Shown: positions 9,023 through 16,741 of the stretch, piece by piece
How the letters are laid out: every line of letters starts with the position of its first letter
Numbering within the stretch: position 1 is the stretch's first letter
Source of the DNA: CAVWCQ01 sp963753545
GTDB taxonomy: Bacteria > Chloroflexota > Anaerolineae > Aggregatilineales > Aggregatilineaceae
Direction: 5' to 3'
DNA: 64,000 nt
Assembly (NCBI GenBank): GCA_963753545.1
Contig: CAVWCQ010000008.1
Span: forward strand, 3,906,001 to 3,970,000
Notes under the pieces: generated by a model
Told to the model about the DNA's origin: nothing
What the model saw: only the letters and a program-made list of their open reading frames with translations
Database searches by the model: none
Translations under genes and position numbers: made by a program

Positions 9023-9967
9023 CTACAGCGGCTCAGGATCATGGTAGCTCTTTTCCAGGGCTTTAACCAGATCATATAACACCTGGTTGGTAGGAGTTGG
9101 CACGCCCAATTCCAGCCCAAAGCGCACTACTGCTCCACAGATAGCCTCGATTTCCGTTTCACGACGGCTTTGTACATCTTGCAGCATGGACGACTGGTTG
9201 CTGGCCGTCTGCCGGGCGACCTGTTCAGCCCGCGCCGCCGCATCCGCAAAGGGAAGTTTGATCCCCTGAGCTGCTGCCACGGTTGCCACTTCTTCGGCTG
9301 CGAGTCGCATCAGGCGGCGGGTGTGTTCTGTTTCTAATAGTGCTCCATTGGGCACGCCCAGCAGTGCTGTGAGCGGGTTAATTGCAGCATTGACAGTCAC
9401 CTTGCCCCACACCAGCCCGCGCACATCATCCGTTACTTCTGTCTCGAAGCCAGCCCGCGTGAACACAGTAGCCAGTTCACTCAGCCGATCCGCGATTGCC
9501 GGGTGTGTGCCCAAAACCGTAGACCCGCCCCCGCTGGCCCGCACCAGGCCAACCTGCCCATCCAGTGACGCCCCCTGCATGGTCACGCCCAACCCAGCGC
9601 GATCCGCCCCCACTGCCTGTGCCAGGATTTCCAGGTGGCCCAGGCCATTTTGTAGGGTGATTGCGATTCCATCCGGGGCCAGAACTCGTGCTGCATCATA
9701 GGCTGCTGCCAACGTCCCGTTCGCCTTCGTCACGATCAGCGCTACATCCGCCGCGCCGGCCTCAGCCAGATCATTCGTGGCCCGCAGCCGGATCGCCGTT
9801 TCGCGCCCATCCGGTTCGATCAGCCGCAGCGGTCCTTCCCGCAAAGCACGCAGTTGTTCCGCCCAGTGGCCAATCAAAACGACATCGGCAGCCGCGTTGA
9901 GCCGCGCCCCAAACAGACAGCCCATCGCCCCGATGCCAAAAATCGCGATCCGTTTAGGCGGGATGAT
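9023..9967 (-). CDS. panE: 2-dehydropantoate 2-reductase, no normal start codon
   Basis: NADPH-dependent reduction of ketopantoate to pantoate. The Rossmann motif GIGAMG is encoded just upstream of the first available ATG (9923-9925), so that ATG would delete the cofactor site. Reading upstream gives I-P-P-K-R-I-A-I-F-G-I-G-A-M-G with no ATG, GTG or TTG before an in-frame TGA. An AGGAG lies five bases before an ATC codon (9965-9967), the best-placed start. Either a rare non-AUG start or a base error (ATG to ATC) is implied. The C-terminal domain has the expected K-x-x-x-N-x-x-x-N-P-L-T-A-L motif (GKVTVNAAINPLTALL). The panB stop lies just upstream (9976-9978). Confidence 0.82.
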   Translation of the reverse strand: MIPPKRIAIFGIGAMGCLFGARLNAAADVVLIGHWAEQLRALREGPLRLIEPDGRETAIRLRATNDLAEAGAADVALIVTKANGTLAAAYDAARVLAPDGIAITLQNGLGHLEILAQAVGADRAGLGVTMQGASLDGQVGLVRASGGGSTVLGTHPAIADRLSELATVFTRAGFETEVTDDVRGLVWGKVTVNAAINPLTALLGVPNGALLETEHTRRLMRLAAEEVATVAAAQGIKLPFADAAARAEQVARQTASNQSSMLQDVQSRRETEIEAICGAVVRFGLELGVPTPTNQVLYDLVKALEKSYHDPEPL

Positions 9968-9975
9968 CGTGTCTC

Positions 9976-10822
9976 CTACTCGTCCAACTGGGACAGCAGT
10001 TCAGTCCACACATCGTTAGGCATGGAAAAGGCGTGTTCCTCGGCTGGAAAAGTCTTTGCCCGCACATCATCCCGATAGGCCTGGAAAGCGTCGCGCATGG
10101 TCTGAGCCACGTTCGCATACTGCTTGACAAATTTCGGCGTAAAACGGTCATAGAGGCCGAGAATATCGTGCATAACCAGCACCTGCCCATCGCAGCCCGA
10201 TCCTGCGCCAATGCCAATAGTGGGAATACGCAGTGAACTCGTGATTCTGTTCCGCCAGCCGCGCCGGAACCGCTTCCAATACGATGCTGAACGCTCCGGC
10301 CTCTTCCAGTGCGCGGGCATCCGCCAGCAAACGGCGTGCTGCCTCAACTGTTTTGCCTTGCACCTTCATGCCGCCAAATGCGCTGACACTCTGCGGAGTC
10401 AGGCCAATGTGACCCTGCACAGCGATCCCAATCTCGACCAGGGATCGCACCGTCTCCACCATAGGCCGCCCGCCTTCCAGTTTCACCGCGTCCACGCCGC
10501 CTTCTGCCAACAAGCGTGCGGCGTTGCGTTTCGCATCTTCTGGGCTGGCCTGGAAGCTCATAAAAGGCATATCCGCGATCAAAAAAGCGCGTTCCACGCC
10601 GCGCCGGACCGCCTGGCAGTGCATGACCATCATATCCATAGTGACGGGCAGCGTGGTCTGGAAGCCGTGTACGACCATCCCCAGCGAATCTCCAACCAGG
10701 ATGATCTCGATGCCGCTCTGATCTTCCAGCAGCGCAGTCGGATAATCATAGGCGGTTAGCATGCTGATGCGTTCGCCGCGATCTTTCATCTCTTGCAGGT
10801 TGTGAAGGGTGACTTTTTCCAT
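9976..10822 (-). CDS. panB: Ketopantoate hydroxymethyltransferase, frameshifted
   Basis: Transfers a hydroxymethyl group from 5,10-methylene-THF to ketoisovalerate, the first pantothenate step. The first part (10822 down to ~10246) shows LTAYDYPTA, LVGDSLGMV and GHIGLTPQSV; the rest (to 9976) shows ITSSLRIPTIGIGAG and the conserved HDILGL. The two parts are in different frames. One extra base near 10245-10246 (CAG-AATCACG instead of CAG-ATCACG) restores a full-length ~281-residue PanB. Because the enzyme is conserved on both sides of the break, a sequencing error is more likely than decay. It follows the HAD gene by 11 bases. Confidence 0.9.
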
Positions 10823-10833
10823 CGTCGCAAGCC

Positions 10834-11487
10834 CTATAGGTCACGGAGCAGTTCAGGCGAAAAATCGAGAAGCGACTCCAGCACGAGACTGGCCTTGTTC
10901 AGCGCGTCCTGAGGCGGGCGCAAATATGAACTGGGAACCGCGATTACCTTCGTGCCCGCTTCGTACCCCGACAGAATCCCGTTAGCCGAGTCCTCGAAAA
11001 TGGCAGTGTTCGAGGGGTTTATACCCATTCTTCGGGTGATTTCCAGGTACACATCGGGAGCAGGCTTGCCGCGCCGCAAATCGTCTGTTGAGATAATTTC
11101 CGAAAATACCTTCTGCCAACCCGCGCCATCAAATACCGCGCGAATGAGCTGGGTTGGTGATCCGGACGCGAGTCCCAATGGATAGAGGCCCTGCAGCGAC
11201 TCGACCGCCTGACGTGCGCCGGGCAGCAGAGGCACTTCTGTCCGGTAAAACTGCTCCATTTGATCGACCACGCGAACGATAACTTCATCAACGGAATAGG
11301 CATGTTCCAACCGCTCCGCGACATAGGTTGCCCAGCCGCGTGTGCTGCTTCCCATCACCCGCGTCTGATCCTCATCGGTCCAGCGCAGCCGGTCCGCGCC
11401 AAACGCTTCTATCCGCGCCCGCTGCCACAACGGCTCGGAATCAACCAGCAGGCCATCCATGTCAAACACAACTGCTTTGATCGTCAC
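10834..11487 (-). CDS. HAD-superfamily hydrolase, beta-phosphoglucomutase-like
   Basis: 217 residues. HAD motif I is FDMDGLLVDSEP (nucleophile Asp9, with Asp11), motif II LASGSP, motif III the Lys of RRGKPAPDVYL, and motif IV FEDSANGI. The helical cap after motif I places it in the phosphoglycolate phosphatase / beta-phosphoglucomutase group; the substrate is not determinable. First gene of the minus-strand run leading into panB (11-base gap), behind a promoter-like sequence at 11523-11551. Confidence 0.88.
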   Translation of the reverse strand: MTIKAVVFDMDGLLVDSEPLWQRARIEAFGADRLRWTDEDQTRVMGSSTRGWATYVAERLEHAYSVDEVIVRVVDQMEQFYRTEVPLLPGARQAVESLQGLYPLGLASGSPTQLIRAVFDGAGWQKVFSEIISTDDLRRGKPAPDVYLEITRRMGINPSNTAIFEDSANGILSGYEAGTKVIAVPSSYLRPPQDALNKASLVLESLLDFSPELLRDL

Positions 11488-11522
11488 ACTGTACCCTCAA
11501 TCTCTGCGGAATCCAGATCATT

Positions 11523-11551
11523 CATTCTGGACAGAATAGGCGGGTTGTCAA
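11523..11551 (-). promoter_or_regulatory. Candidate promoter of the HAD-pan operon
   Basis: On the minus strand a perfect TTGACA (11546-11551) is followed after 17 bp by AGAATG (11523-11528). It sits between the pyr operon terminator and the HAD gene. The -10 match is weak. Confidence 0.45.
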
Positions 11552-11556
11552 GAATC

Positions 11557-11597
11557 AAAAAAACGGGAGATGCATAGATTTTAACGCATCTCCCGTT
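11557..11597 (-). terminator. Intrinsic terminator of the pyr operon
   Basis: AACGGGAGATGC (11562-11573) is the exact reverse complement of 11586-11597. Read on the minus strand, the 12-bp stem is followed by a run of T (11557-11563). It lies 13 bases past the pyrF stop. Confidence 0.9.
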
Positions 11598-11610
11598 CTT
11601 GGGGTTTACT

Positions 11611-12411
11611 CTAGCGGAAAAGATTGATCTCATCCCGCAGCGACTGAGCCGCTTCTGCCGGATCCTCGGCAAAGATGATCGCGCGGGACGAATTGATGAT
11701 CATGCCCTTGCCCTGGCTGTTCAGCCCAGCCTTGACTGTCGGCTCGACGCTGCCCCCCTGCGCGCCGACACCGGGAACCAGCAAAGTCATCTCGCCCACA
11801 ATGGCCCGGATCTGCTTCAACTCATCAGGATAGGTGGCCCCCGCGACCAGCATGCAGTTGCCGTGCCCATTCCACCGGGCGCAAACCTGTTCAGCTACTT
11901 TCTGCCACAGCGGGCGATCTCCTACCTGCAAATCCTGGAATTCGCCCGCGCCGGGGTTAGACGTCCGGCAAAGTAGAATGCAGCCCTTATCCGCCCGATC
12001 CAGGAAGGGGCGCAGCGCCTCGGCCCCCAGGTAAGGATTTAGCGTCACGGCGTCAAACCCCATCCGGTCAAAAATAGCTGTGACGTAACCCTGATTGGTT
12101 GATCCGATGTCGGCCCGTTTGGCATCGCAAATCGTCAGAATGTCGGGATGAGCGCTCCGCAGATAGTCCATCGTCATCTGCAATTCGCGGATGCCCGCTT
12201 CCCCCCGCGCCTCATAGAAGGCCATATTCGGTTTATAGGCGCTGGCATAGGGATGCGTCTGTTCGATCACCCAGCGGTTAAAGGCGAACTGTGGAGCAGC
12301 TTCCCCGCGAAAGCGCTCCGGCACGCTGTTAAAATCGCTGTCCAGTCCCACACAAACCAGCGAATTGACCTGATCGACCCGCGCATTATATTTGTCGATA
12401 ACAGCGCTCAT
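11611..12411 (-). CDS. pyrF: Orotidine 5'-phosphate decarboxylase (type 2)
   Basis: 266 residues from ATG 12409-12411, which overlaps the pyrE stop (ATGA). It converts OMP to UMP, the last pyrimidine step. The catalytic block DAKRADIGSTN (Asp-x-Lys-x-x-Asp) is intact, with LVCVGLDSD near the N-terminus and VPGVGAQGGS binding the phosphate. Length and motifs match the longer type 2 family. An in-frame ATG further upstream is ignored because it lies inside pyrE. Confidence 0.96.
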   Translation of the reverse strand: MSAVIDKYNARVDQVNSLVCVGLDSDFNSVPERFRGEAAPQFAFNRWVIEQTHPYASAYKPNMAFYEARGEAGIRELQMTMDYLRSAHPDILTICDAKRADIGSTNQGYVTAIFDRMGFDAVTLNPYLGAEALRPFLDRADKGCILLCRTSNPGAGEFQDLQVGDRPLWQKVAEQVCARWNGHGNCMLVAGATYPDELKQIRAIVGEMTLLVPGVGAQGGSVEPTVKAGLNSQGKGMIINSSRAIIFAEDPAEAAQSLRDEINLFR

Positions 12412-13046
12412 TTGTCTCTCCCCTCGATCCAGCCATATGGATCGCGCAGCCACGCCTGGACAACCGCCAATTCACCCGCTCCAAAGCGCCCCATCTTTTC
12501 CGCTTCGTTCACAATCGCCGCGAACGGTGACAGGATGTGCAGCCGGACGCCAGCCTGATCAAACGCCTGCGTCGCTTCCTGAAAGCCATACGAGATAATG
12601 CACAGGCAGTCCTCGACAATCGCTCCCTCGGCCCGCAGCGCCTCAACACCCGACAGGCTGCTGCCGCCCGTGGTAACCAGATCTTCCACCAGCAGCACGC
12701 GCCGCCCGCTCACATCGCCGCCCTCGATCCGCTTGCCCGTCCCATGATCTTTGGCCTGCTTGCGGACAAACACCGATGGTTTTTGCAGGCTGTAGGCCAG
12801 TGCCGCGCTGTGCGGGATGCCCGCCGTTTCGATCCCGGCGATGATGTCGAACGGGATCGGCGTGCTCTCGATCTTCTGCCGGAAGCCGTCGATCACCACG
12901 CGCCACTGCTCCGGCCAGAAGGGGAGTCTCCGGTTATCGACGTAAACGGGGGACTTGATGCCCGACTTAAAGGTGATGGGACTGTTTGGGGTAAATCCTA
13001 CCGCGCCGATTTCCAGCAGCGCCCGTGCAACCTGTTGTTCCGTCAT
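12408..13046 (-). CDS. pyrE: Orotate phosphoribosyltransferase
   Basis: 212 residues from ATG 13044-13046, overlapping the pyrD stop by ATGA. It makes OMP from orotate and PRPP. The PRPP-binding motif RVLLVEDLVTTGGSS is intact, and F-K-S-G-x-x-S-P-x-Y-V-D-N-R near the N-terminus is typical. Translationally coupled to pyrD and pyrF through overlapping codons. Confidence 0.96.
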   Translation of the reverse strand: MTEQQVARALLEIGAVGFTPNSPITFKSGIKSPVYVDNRRLPFWPEQWRVVIDGFRQKIESTPIPFDIIAGIETAGIPHSAALAYSLQKPSVFVRKQAKDHGTGKRIEGGDVSGRRVLLVEDLVTTGGSSLSGVEALRAEGAIVEDCLCIISYGFQEATQAFDQAGVRLHILSPFAAIVNEAEKMGRFGAGELAVVQAWLRDPYGWIEGRDK

Positions 13047-14171
13047 GCTCTCCGCGCCTCCTCGATGATCACAGCCGCCGCCAGCGGCCCCCGATAAACA
13101 AGCGCCGTCCAATATTGCACGGCCTGCACGCCCAGCCGGGCAAAATCCCGATACGTTGGGCCGTCATCCACGCCGCCGCATCCGATCACATCCACCGCAT
13201 ATCCGTGCGCTTTTTTCTCCTGCATCAGCAGCGCGGCGACCTCAACCGCTCGTTGGTGCAGCCGCCCGCCCGCGACGCCCGCCGTGATCGCCGCATCATC
13301 TGGTGTGGGCATAGGCAGCGTATTCGTGACGACCACCGCCTCTACCCCAATCTCGGCAAAAACCCGCATCAACAGGCAGTACTGCTCATCCGCCAGCGTC
13401 GGCCCCAGTTTGATCCACAGCGGCACTTTGCACCACGCCGCCCGCAGATAATCCGCCGCCGCCCCGCAGACTTGCTGTGCCTGTTCCGCCGTCTGATGCC
13501 CATTTGGATCATCCTCCGTGTTGGGGCAGCTCAGATTGAGCGTGAACCACGATGGGTAAATCCCCTGCTCGGCAAAAAACGCCAGCGCTTCCAGCACTTC
13601 GCGCGCCTGCACCGCTGGATCGTCTACGCCGGGGCTGACCGAGATATTGATCCCAAACTGGTAGGGCAGCGCTTTTTTGTGCGCTCCCAAAAAGGCCGCC
13701 GCCGCCCGCGCCCCCGGATTTTTCAGCCCGAACTCGATTCTGCGTGGAACGGGTCGGGACGTCGCGCCAGACCACCGTGCCGCTGTTGCCCATCCGAGGT
13801 GAGCGCGTAAACGAGCCGAATTCCACCGGGCCGATCAGCCGCGGCAGCACGCGCCAGCCGGGCATAATATTGCGCTGTTGCGCTGCGTCCAGCGCAGCTT
13901 CTTCCGTTTCAAACCCGTCGCCCTTGATCAGTCCCGCCGCCAGGATGAGCGGTGATTGCAGCTCCACGCCACCCACCCAGATTTTGGTTTTGGGCAAGAA
14001 CGCGCGCCGCAGTACGGTGATAGCGGGCATCATCCACACCTGCCCATCGCCCAACCGCAGCAGGCGCAGCATCCGTTCATGCGAAACCGGCGCGGACATC
14101 CGAAAGACCAGCGGGCGGATGAGATGCTGGTAAACCCACCCGTACAGGGTCACAAAAAAGGAGCGTATCAT
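13043..14171 (-). CDS. pyrD: Dihydroorotate dehydrogenase (class 2-like), frameshifted
   Basis: Oxidises dihydroorotate to orotate with FMN. The N-terminal helix (SFFVTLYGWVYQHLIRPLVF) before the barrel resembles class 2, membrane-associated, quinone-linked enzymes. The barrel includes SPLILAAGLIKGDG, FGSFT, NLSCPN (active-site loop) and KLGPTLADEQ. The two halves are in different frames and join near 13748: removing one of two T (minus strand) gives a continuous PTRPRRIEFGLKNPGA. Otherwise full length (~375 residues). ATG overlaps the pyrC stop; the gene's own stop overlaps pyrE's start. Confidence 0.9.
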
Positions 14172-15247
14172 AGCGCTCCCCCGTTTACATTCTGTCCAAA
14201 TCCGCTTGGGACCAGAACATTCTCGCCGTCAAACACCTTCTGGCCCCGGATCCACACTTCAACCACCCGGCCCCAAACTCGCTGACCTTCGAACGGCGAC
14301 CACCCGCACAGCGTCAGCAGATTGCCCCGTTCAATCACATACGAGGCATCCAGATCCACCACCGTATAAGTTCCCTCTGGCGCGGGCAGTCCAAAAATCT
14401 GCTGCGGGCGAAGCGCCACCAGATCGATCACCTGCGCCTCGCTCAGCCGCCCCTCGCGGACAGCCGTCAGCAGCAGGGGCAAAGTGGTTTCCAGCCCTGG
14501 CACGCCCGACGGTGGTTTTTCAGCACTCTTTTCCGCCAGAGTATGCGGCGCGTGATCCGATTCCACCACGTCAATCAACCCATCGCCCAGCGCGTCCCAC
14601 AGCGCCTGTTGATCGGCGCTTGTCTTGAGTTCCGGCTTCATTCGTCCTAGCGATCCGAGCCTATTCACGTCGTTTTCCGTCAAAAACAGGTGGTGCGGCG
14701 TGACCCCAATGCTGATCGGCAGCCCTTCCGCTTTTGCGGCGCGCAGCAGGCTAATTTCTTCCGCCGTGCTGATGTGGCAGAAGTGTGTGAACTTGCGCGT
14801 TTGCCGCACTAAGTCGAGAATATCCGCTACTGTCTGACCTTCGGCGTGGACGGCAATCGGTTTGCCGCCCGGCCATGCCCGGTAATGCGGCTCCCGATCC
14901 GCCTGTTCCGCGATGAGCAGCGTGCCCGTCGTCGCGTTGTTATACATCTTCAGGCCGCAGACGACATCGATCACTTGCTCATAACACGCGCTGTTGTCGG
15001 ACTGGCTGGCTCCAAAGTAAATGCCCCAATCGCACACCGCCTCGCGCCCGATTGCCGCCAGCTTACTATCCAGCGCTTCCGGGCTGGTGGTTGAGGGCGG
15101 CGTATTGGGCATGTCCAGCACTGCCCAATAGCCACCCACCAGCGCCGCCGCTGTTTCACTGGCAAAAGTCGCCTTGTGGCTCCACTCCATCCCGCGCAGA
15201 TGCACATGCGGATCGAGCATGCCAGGGATCTTCAGGAGGCGCGTCAT
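14168..15247 (-). CDS. pyrC: Dihydroorotase
   Basis: 359 residues. Zinc amidohydrolase that cyclises carbamoyl-aspartate to dihydroorotate. Metal ligand motif DPHVHLR starts the barrel; GLKMYNN carries the carboxylated Lys; ESDHAPHT carries the catalytic Asp and substrate residues. The usual EPG after HVHLR is replaced by GME. It lies four bases after pyrB and overlaps pyrD by ATGA, so tight co-translation is expected. Confidence 0.94.
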   Translation of the reverse strand: MTRLLKIPGMLDPHVHLRGMEWSHKATFASETAAALVGGYWAVLDMPNTPPSTTSPEALDSKLAAIGREAVCDWGIYFGASQSDNSACYEQVIDVVCGLKMYNNATTGTLLIAEQADREPHYRAWPGGKPIAVHAEGQTVADILDLVRQTRKFTHFCHISTAEEISLLRAAKAEGLPISIGVTPHHLFLTENDVNRLGSLGRMKPELKTSADQQALWDALGDGLIDVVESDHAPHTLAEKSAEKPPSGVPGLETTLPLLLTAVREGRLSEAQVIDLVALRPQQIFGLPAPEGTYTVVDLDASYVIERGNLLTLCGWSPFEGQRVWGRVVEVWIRGQKVFDGENVLVPSGFGQNVNGGAL

Positions 15248-15251
15248 TGCC

Positions 15252-16325
15252 CTACACCCACAACCCGCCGAGGACCTTCGCCAGCAGCGTCATCCGCATG
15301 AACATGCCGTTCTCCATCTGCTGGAAGTAAACCGCGCGTTTGTCGGTGTCCAGCAGGTCATGATCTTCCGGTGTGCCCATTTCGTTCTTGCGGGGCAGGG
15401 GGTGCATCAAAATCGCGTCCGCCTTGGCCTGCGCCAGGACAGGCGGAGTCATGACAAAATTATCCTTGATAGCGTCATAATCTGCGGGATTAGCGAAGCG
15501 CTCTTCCTGAACGCGCGTCCAGTAGATCACGTCGCTGCTGCCCAGCACATCATACAGATTTTCCGTCTCAACAACTTCGACGTGATGTGATTGCACGTAT
15601 TTCACCACGTATTCGGGCATGCGCAGCGCTTCCGGCGAGACGAGTGACAGCCGCGTATTGGTCGCCTCGAAGCGAGCGATTAACTTTGCCAGCGAGTGTA
15701 CCGTGCGCCCATGCTTCAGGTCGCCCACCAGCGTAATATTCAGGCCGTCAACCGTTTCCTTAAAGTCGTAGATGGTGAAAATATCGAGCAGCGCCTGGGT
15801 GGGATGTTCCCCGATGCCATCGCCGCCGCTGACCAGGACCGACTGGCGACCAAGCTGCTGGCGGAGCATATCGAGGTAGTAGGCCGCTTCGTAGGATGAG
15901 CCGACGCTGGGGTGGCGCAGCACAATCGCGTCCGCATAGCAGCCGCAGGCCCGGATCGTGTCGGCAAGATTTTCACCCTTGTAAACGGAGCTGAACTGTA
16001 CGCCGTTGCTGGCGGCTACCACGTCGCCGCCCAGGTGGCGCATCGCCGCCTGGAAGGACAGGTCGGTGCGGGTACTGGCTTCGTAGAACAGAGTCGCCAT
16101 CAGTTTTCCGGCGCACAGTTGCAGCAGGCCCCGGTCATTTTGCTTCAAGCGCTTGCGAACGGAACGAGTTGCGTCAAACAGGATTTGCAGATCATGGCGG
16201 TCAAACTGCTCGACGGACAAAATATGCTTGCCCGTGAAATCGCCGTTGATTTTGGGCGGGGTGTAGAGTTCGAGAAAACGTTCAGACTGGCGCAGGTCGT
16301 TCGCTTGCTTGACTCCGTTGGTCAT
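15252..16325 (-). CDS. pyrB: Aspartate carbamoyltransferase catalytic chain
   Basis: 357 residues from ATG 16323-16325, which has GGGAGGA seven bases upstream. It condenses carbamoyl phosphate and aspartate. The carbamoyl phosphate motif YEASTRTDLSF, the GDGIGEHPTQALLD loop and HPLPRKNEM are all present. The same frame is open upstream: an ATG at 16457 (coupled to a small leader ORF) would add 44 residues and would be translated through the terminator hairpin at 16341-16368. The shorter form is preferred because of its ribosome binding site. No pyrI regulatory subunit gene follows. Confidence 0.94.
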   Translation of the reverse strand: MTNGVKQANDLRQSERFLELYTPPKINGDFTGKHILSVEQFDRHDLQILFDATRSVRKRLKQNDRGLLQLCAGKLMATLFYEASTRTDLSFQAAMRHLGGDVVAASNGVQFSSVYKGENLADTIRACGCYADAIVLRHPSVGSSYEAAYYLDMLRQQLGRQSVLVSGGDGIGEHPTQALLDIFTIYDFKETVDGLNITLVGDLKHGRTVHSLAKLIARFEATNTRLSLVSPEALRMPEYVVKYVQSHHVEVVETENLYDVLGSSDVIYWTRVQEERFANPADYDAIKDNFVMTPPVLAQAKADAILMHPLPRKNEMGTPEDHDLLDTDKRAVYFQQMENGMFMRMTLLAKVLGGLWV

Positions 16326-16340
16326 CAGGGTTCCTCCCAC

Positions 16341-16368
16341 AAAAAAAACCACCCTATACGGGTGGTTT
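16341..16368 (-). terminator. Attenuator-type terminator directly before pyrB
   Basis: Read on the minus strand, AAACCACCC, loop GTATA, GGGTGGTTT is followed by a run of T totalling eight or more bases, then only 15 bases to the pyrB ATG. A strong intrinsic terminator inside the leader of a pyrimidine operon is the hallmark of attenuation control. Confidence 0.85.
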
Positions 16369-16456
16369 AAGAATGATGGTATAAACAACACGGCTGCGTG
16401 CGACTTGTCCCCCGTCGAACACCAGTCGAAGTCGGTGGATCGCTTTGGAACTTCCA

Positions 16457-16552
16457 TCACTGCAAACACAGAATCCCGCGCTGGTTTGCCCAGTCAGCCT
16501 GGGCTGAGTCCGCGTGCCAAGATCCGGCCTGTTGCAGCACTGAATAGTTCAT
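16457..16552 (-). CDS. Putative 31-residue pyr leader peptide
   Basis: ATG at 16550-16552 has AAGGA six bases upstream. The peptide starts MNYSVLQQ, contains two Trp and ends LCLQ; its TGA overlaps the ATG (16455-16457) of a second frame that runs in phase into pyrB. The TGATG overlap suggests coupled translation toward the attenuator. No homology is claimed; the support is position, ribosome binding site and coupling. Confidence 0.5.
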   Translation of the reverse strand: MNYSVLQQAGSWHADSAQADWANQRGILCLQ

Positions 16553-16664
16553 AAAAATCCTTAGACTACAGGTGAACGGTTGGGGCAAACAGAGGAGGAT
16601 TTAACAGGCCGGGAAAGTCGCCGCCGCCCGGCACAACCTCAGAGTCGCAGGCCCTGAGAGTTTG

Positions 16665-16693
16665 AATCTACCAGGGAATTTTTAGTTCGTCAA
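16665..16693 (-). promoter_or_regulatory. Candidate promoter of the pyr operon
   Basis: Minus strand TTGACG (16688-16693), 17-bp spacer, TAGATT (16665-16670). A start near 16658 gives a leader of about 330 nt before pyrB, room for the leader ORF and attenuator. Confidence 0.5.
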
Positions 16694-16704
16694 TGACAAA
16701 TTTT

Positions 16705-16734
16705 GAGCAGGAGCACATTTCGATGCTCCTGCTC
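16705..16734 (-). terminator. Hairpin after the ABC-F gene
   Basis: GAGCAGGAGCA (16705-16715) and its exact reverse complement (16724-16734) flank an eight-base loop, seven bases beyond the ABC-F stop codon. The following bases on the minus strand are AAAATTTG rather than a T-run, so it is a weaker terminator. Confidence 0.65.
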
Positions 16735-16741
16735 GCCTGCA

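Noticed and set aside
13025..13810. 261-codon plus-strand frame
   Set aside because: Antisense to pyrD, with Arg/Pro/His-rich composition and no start signal.
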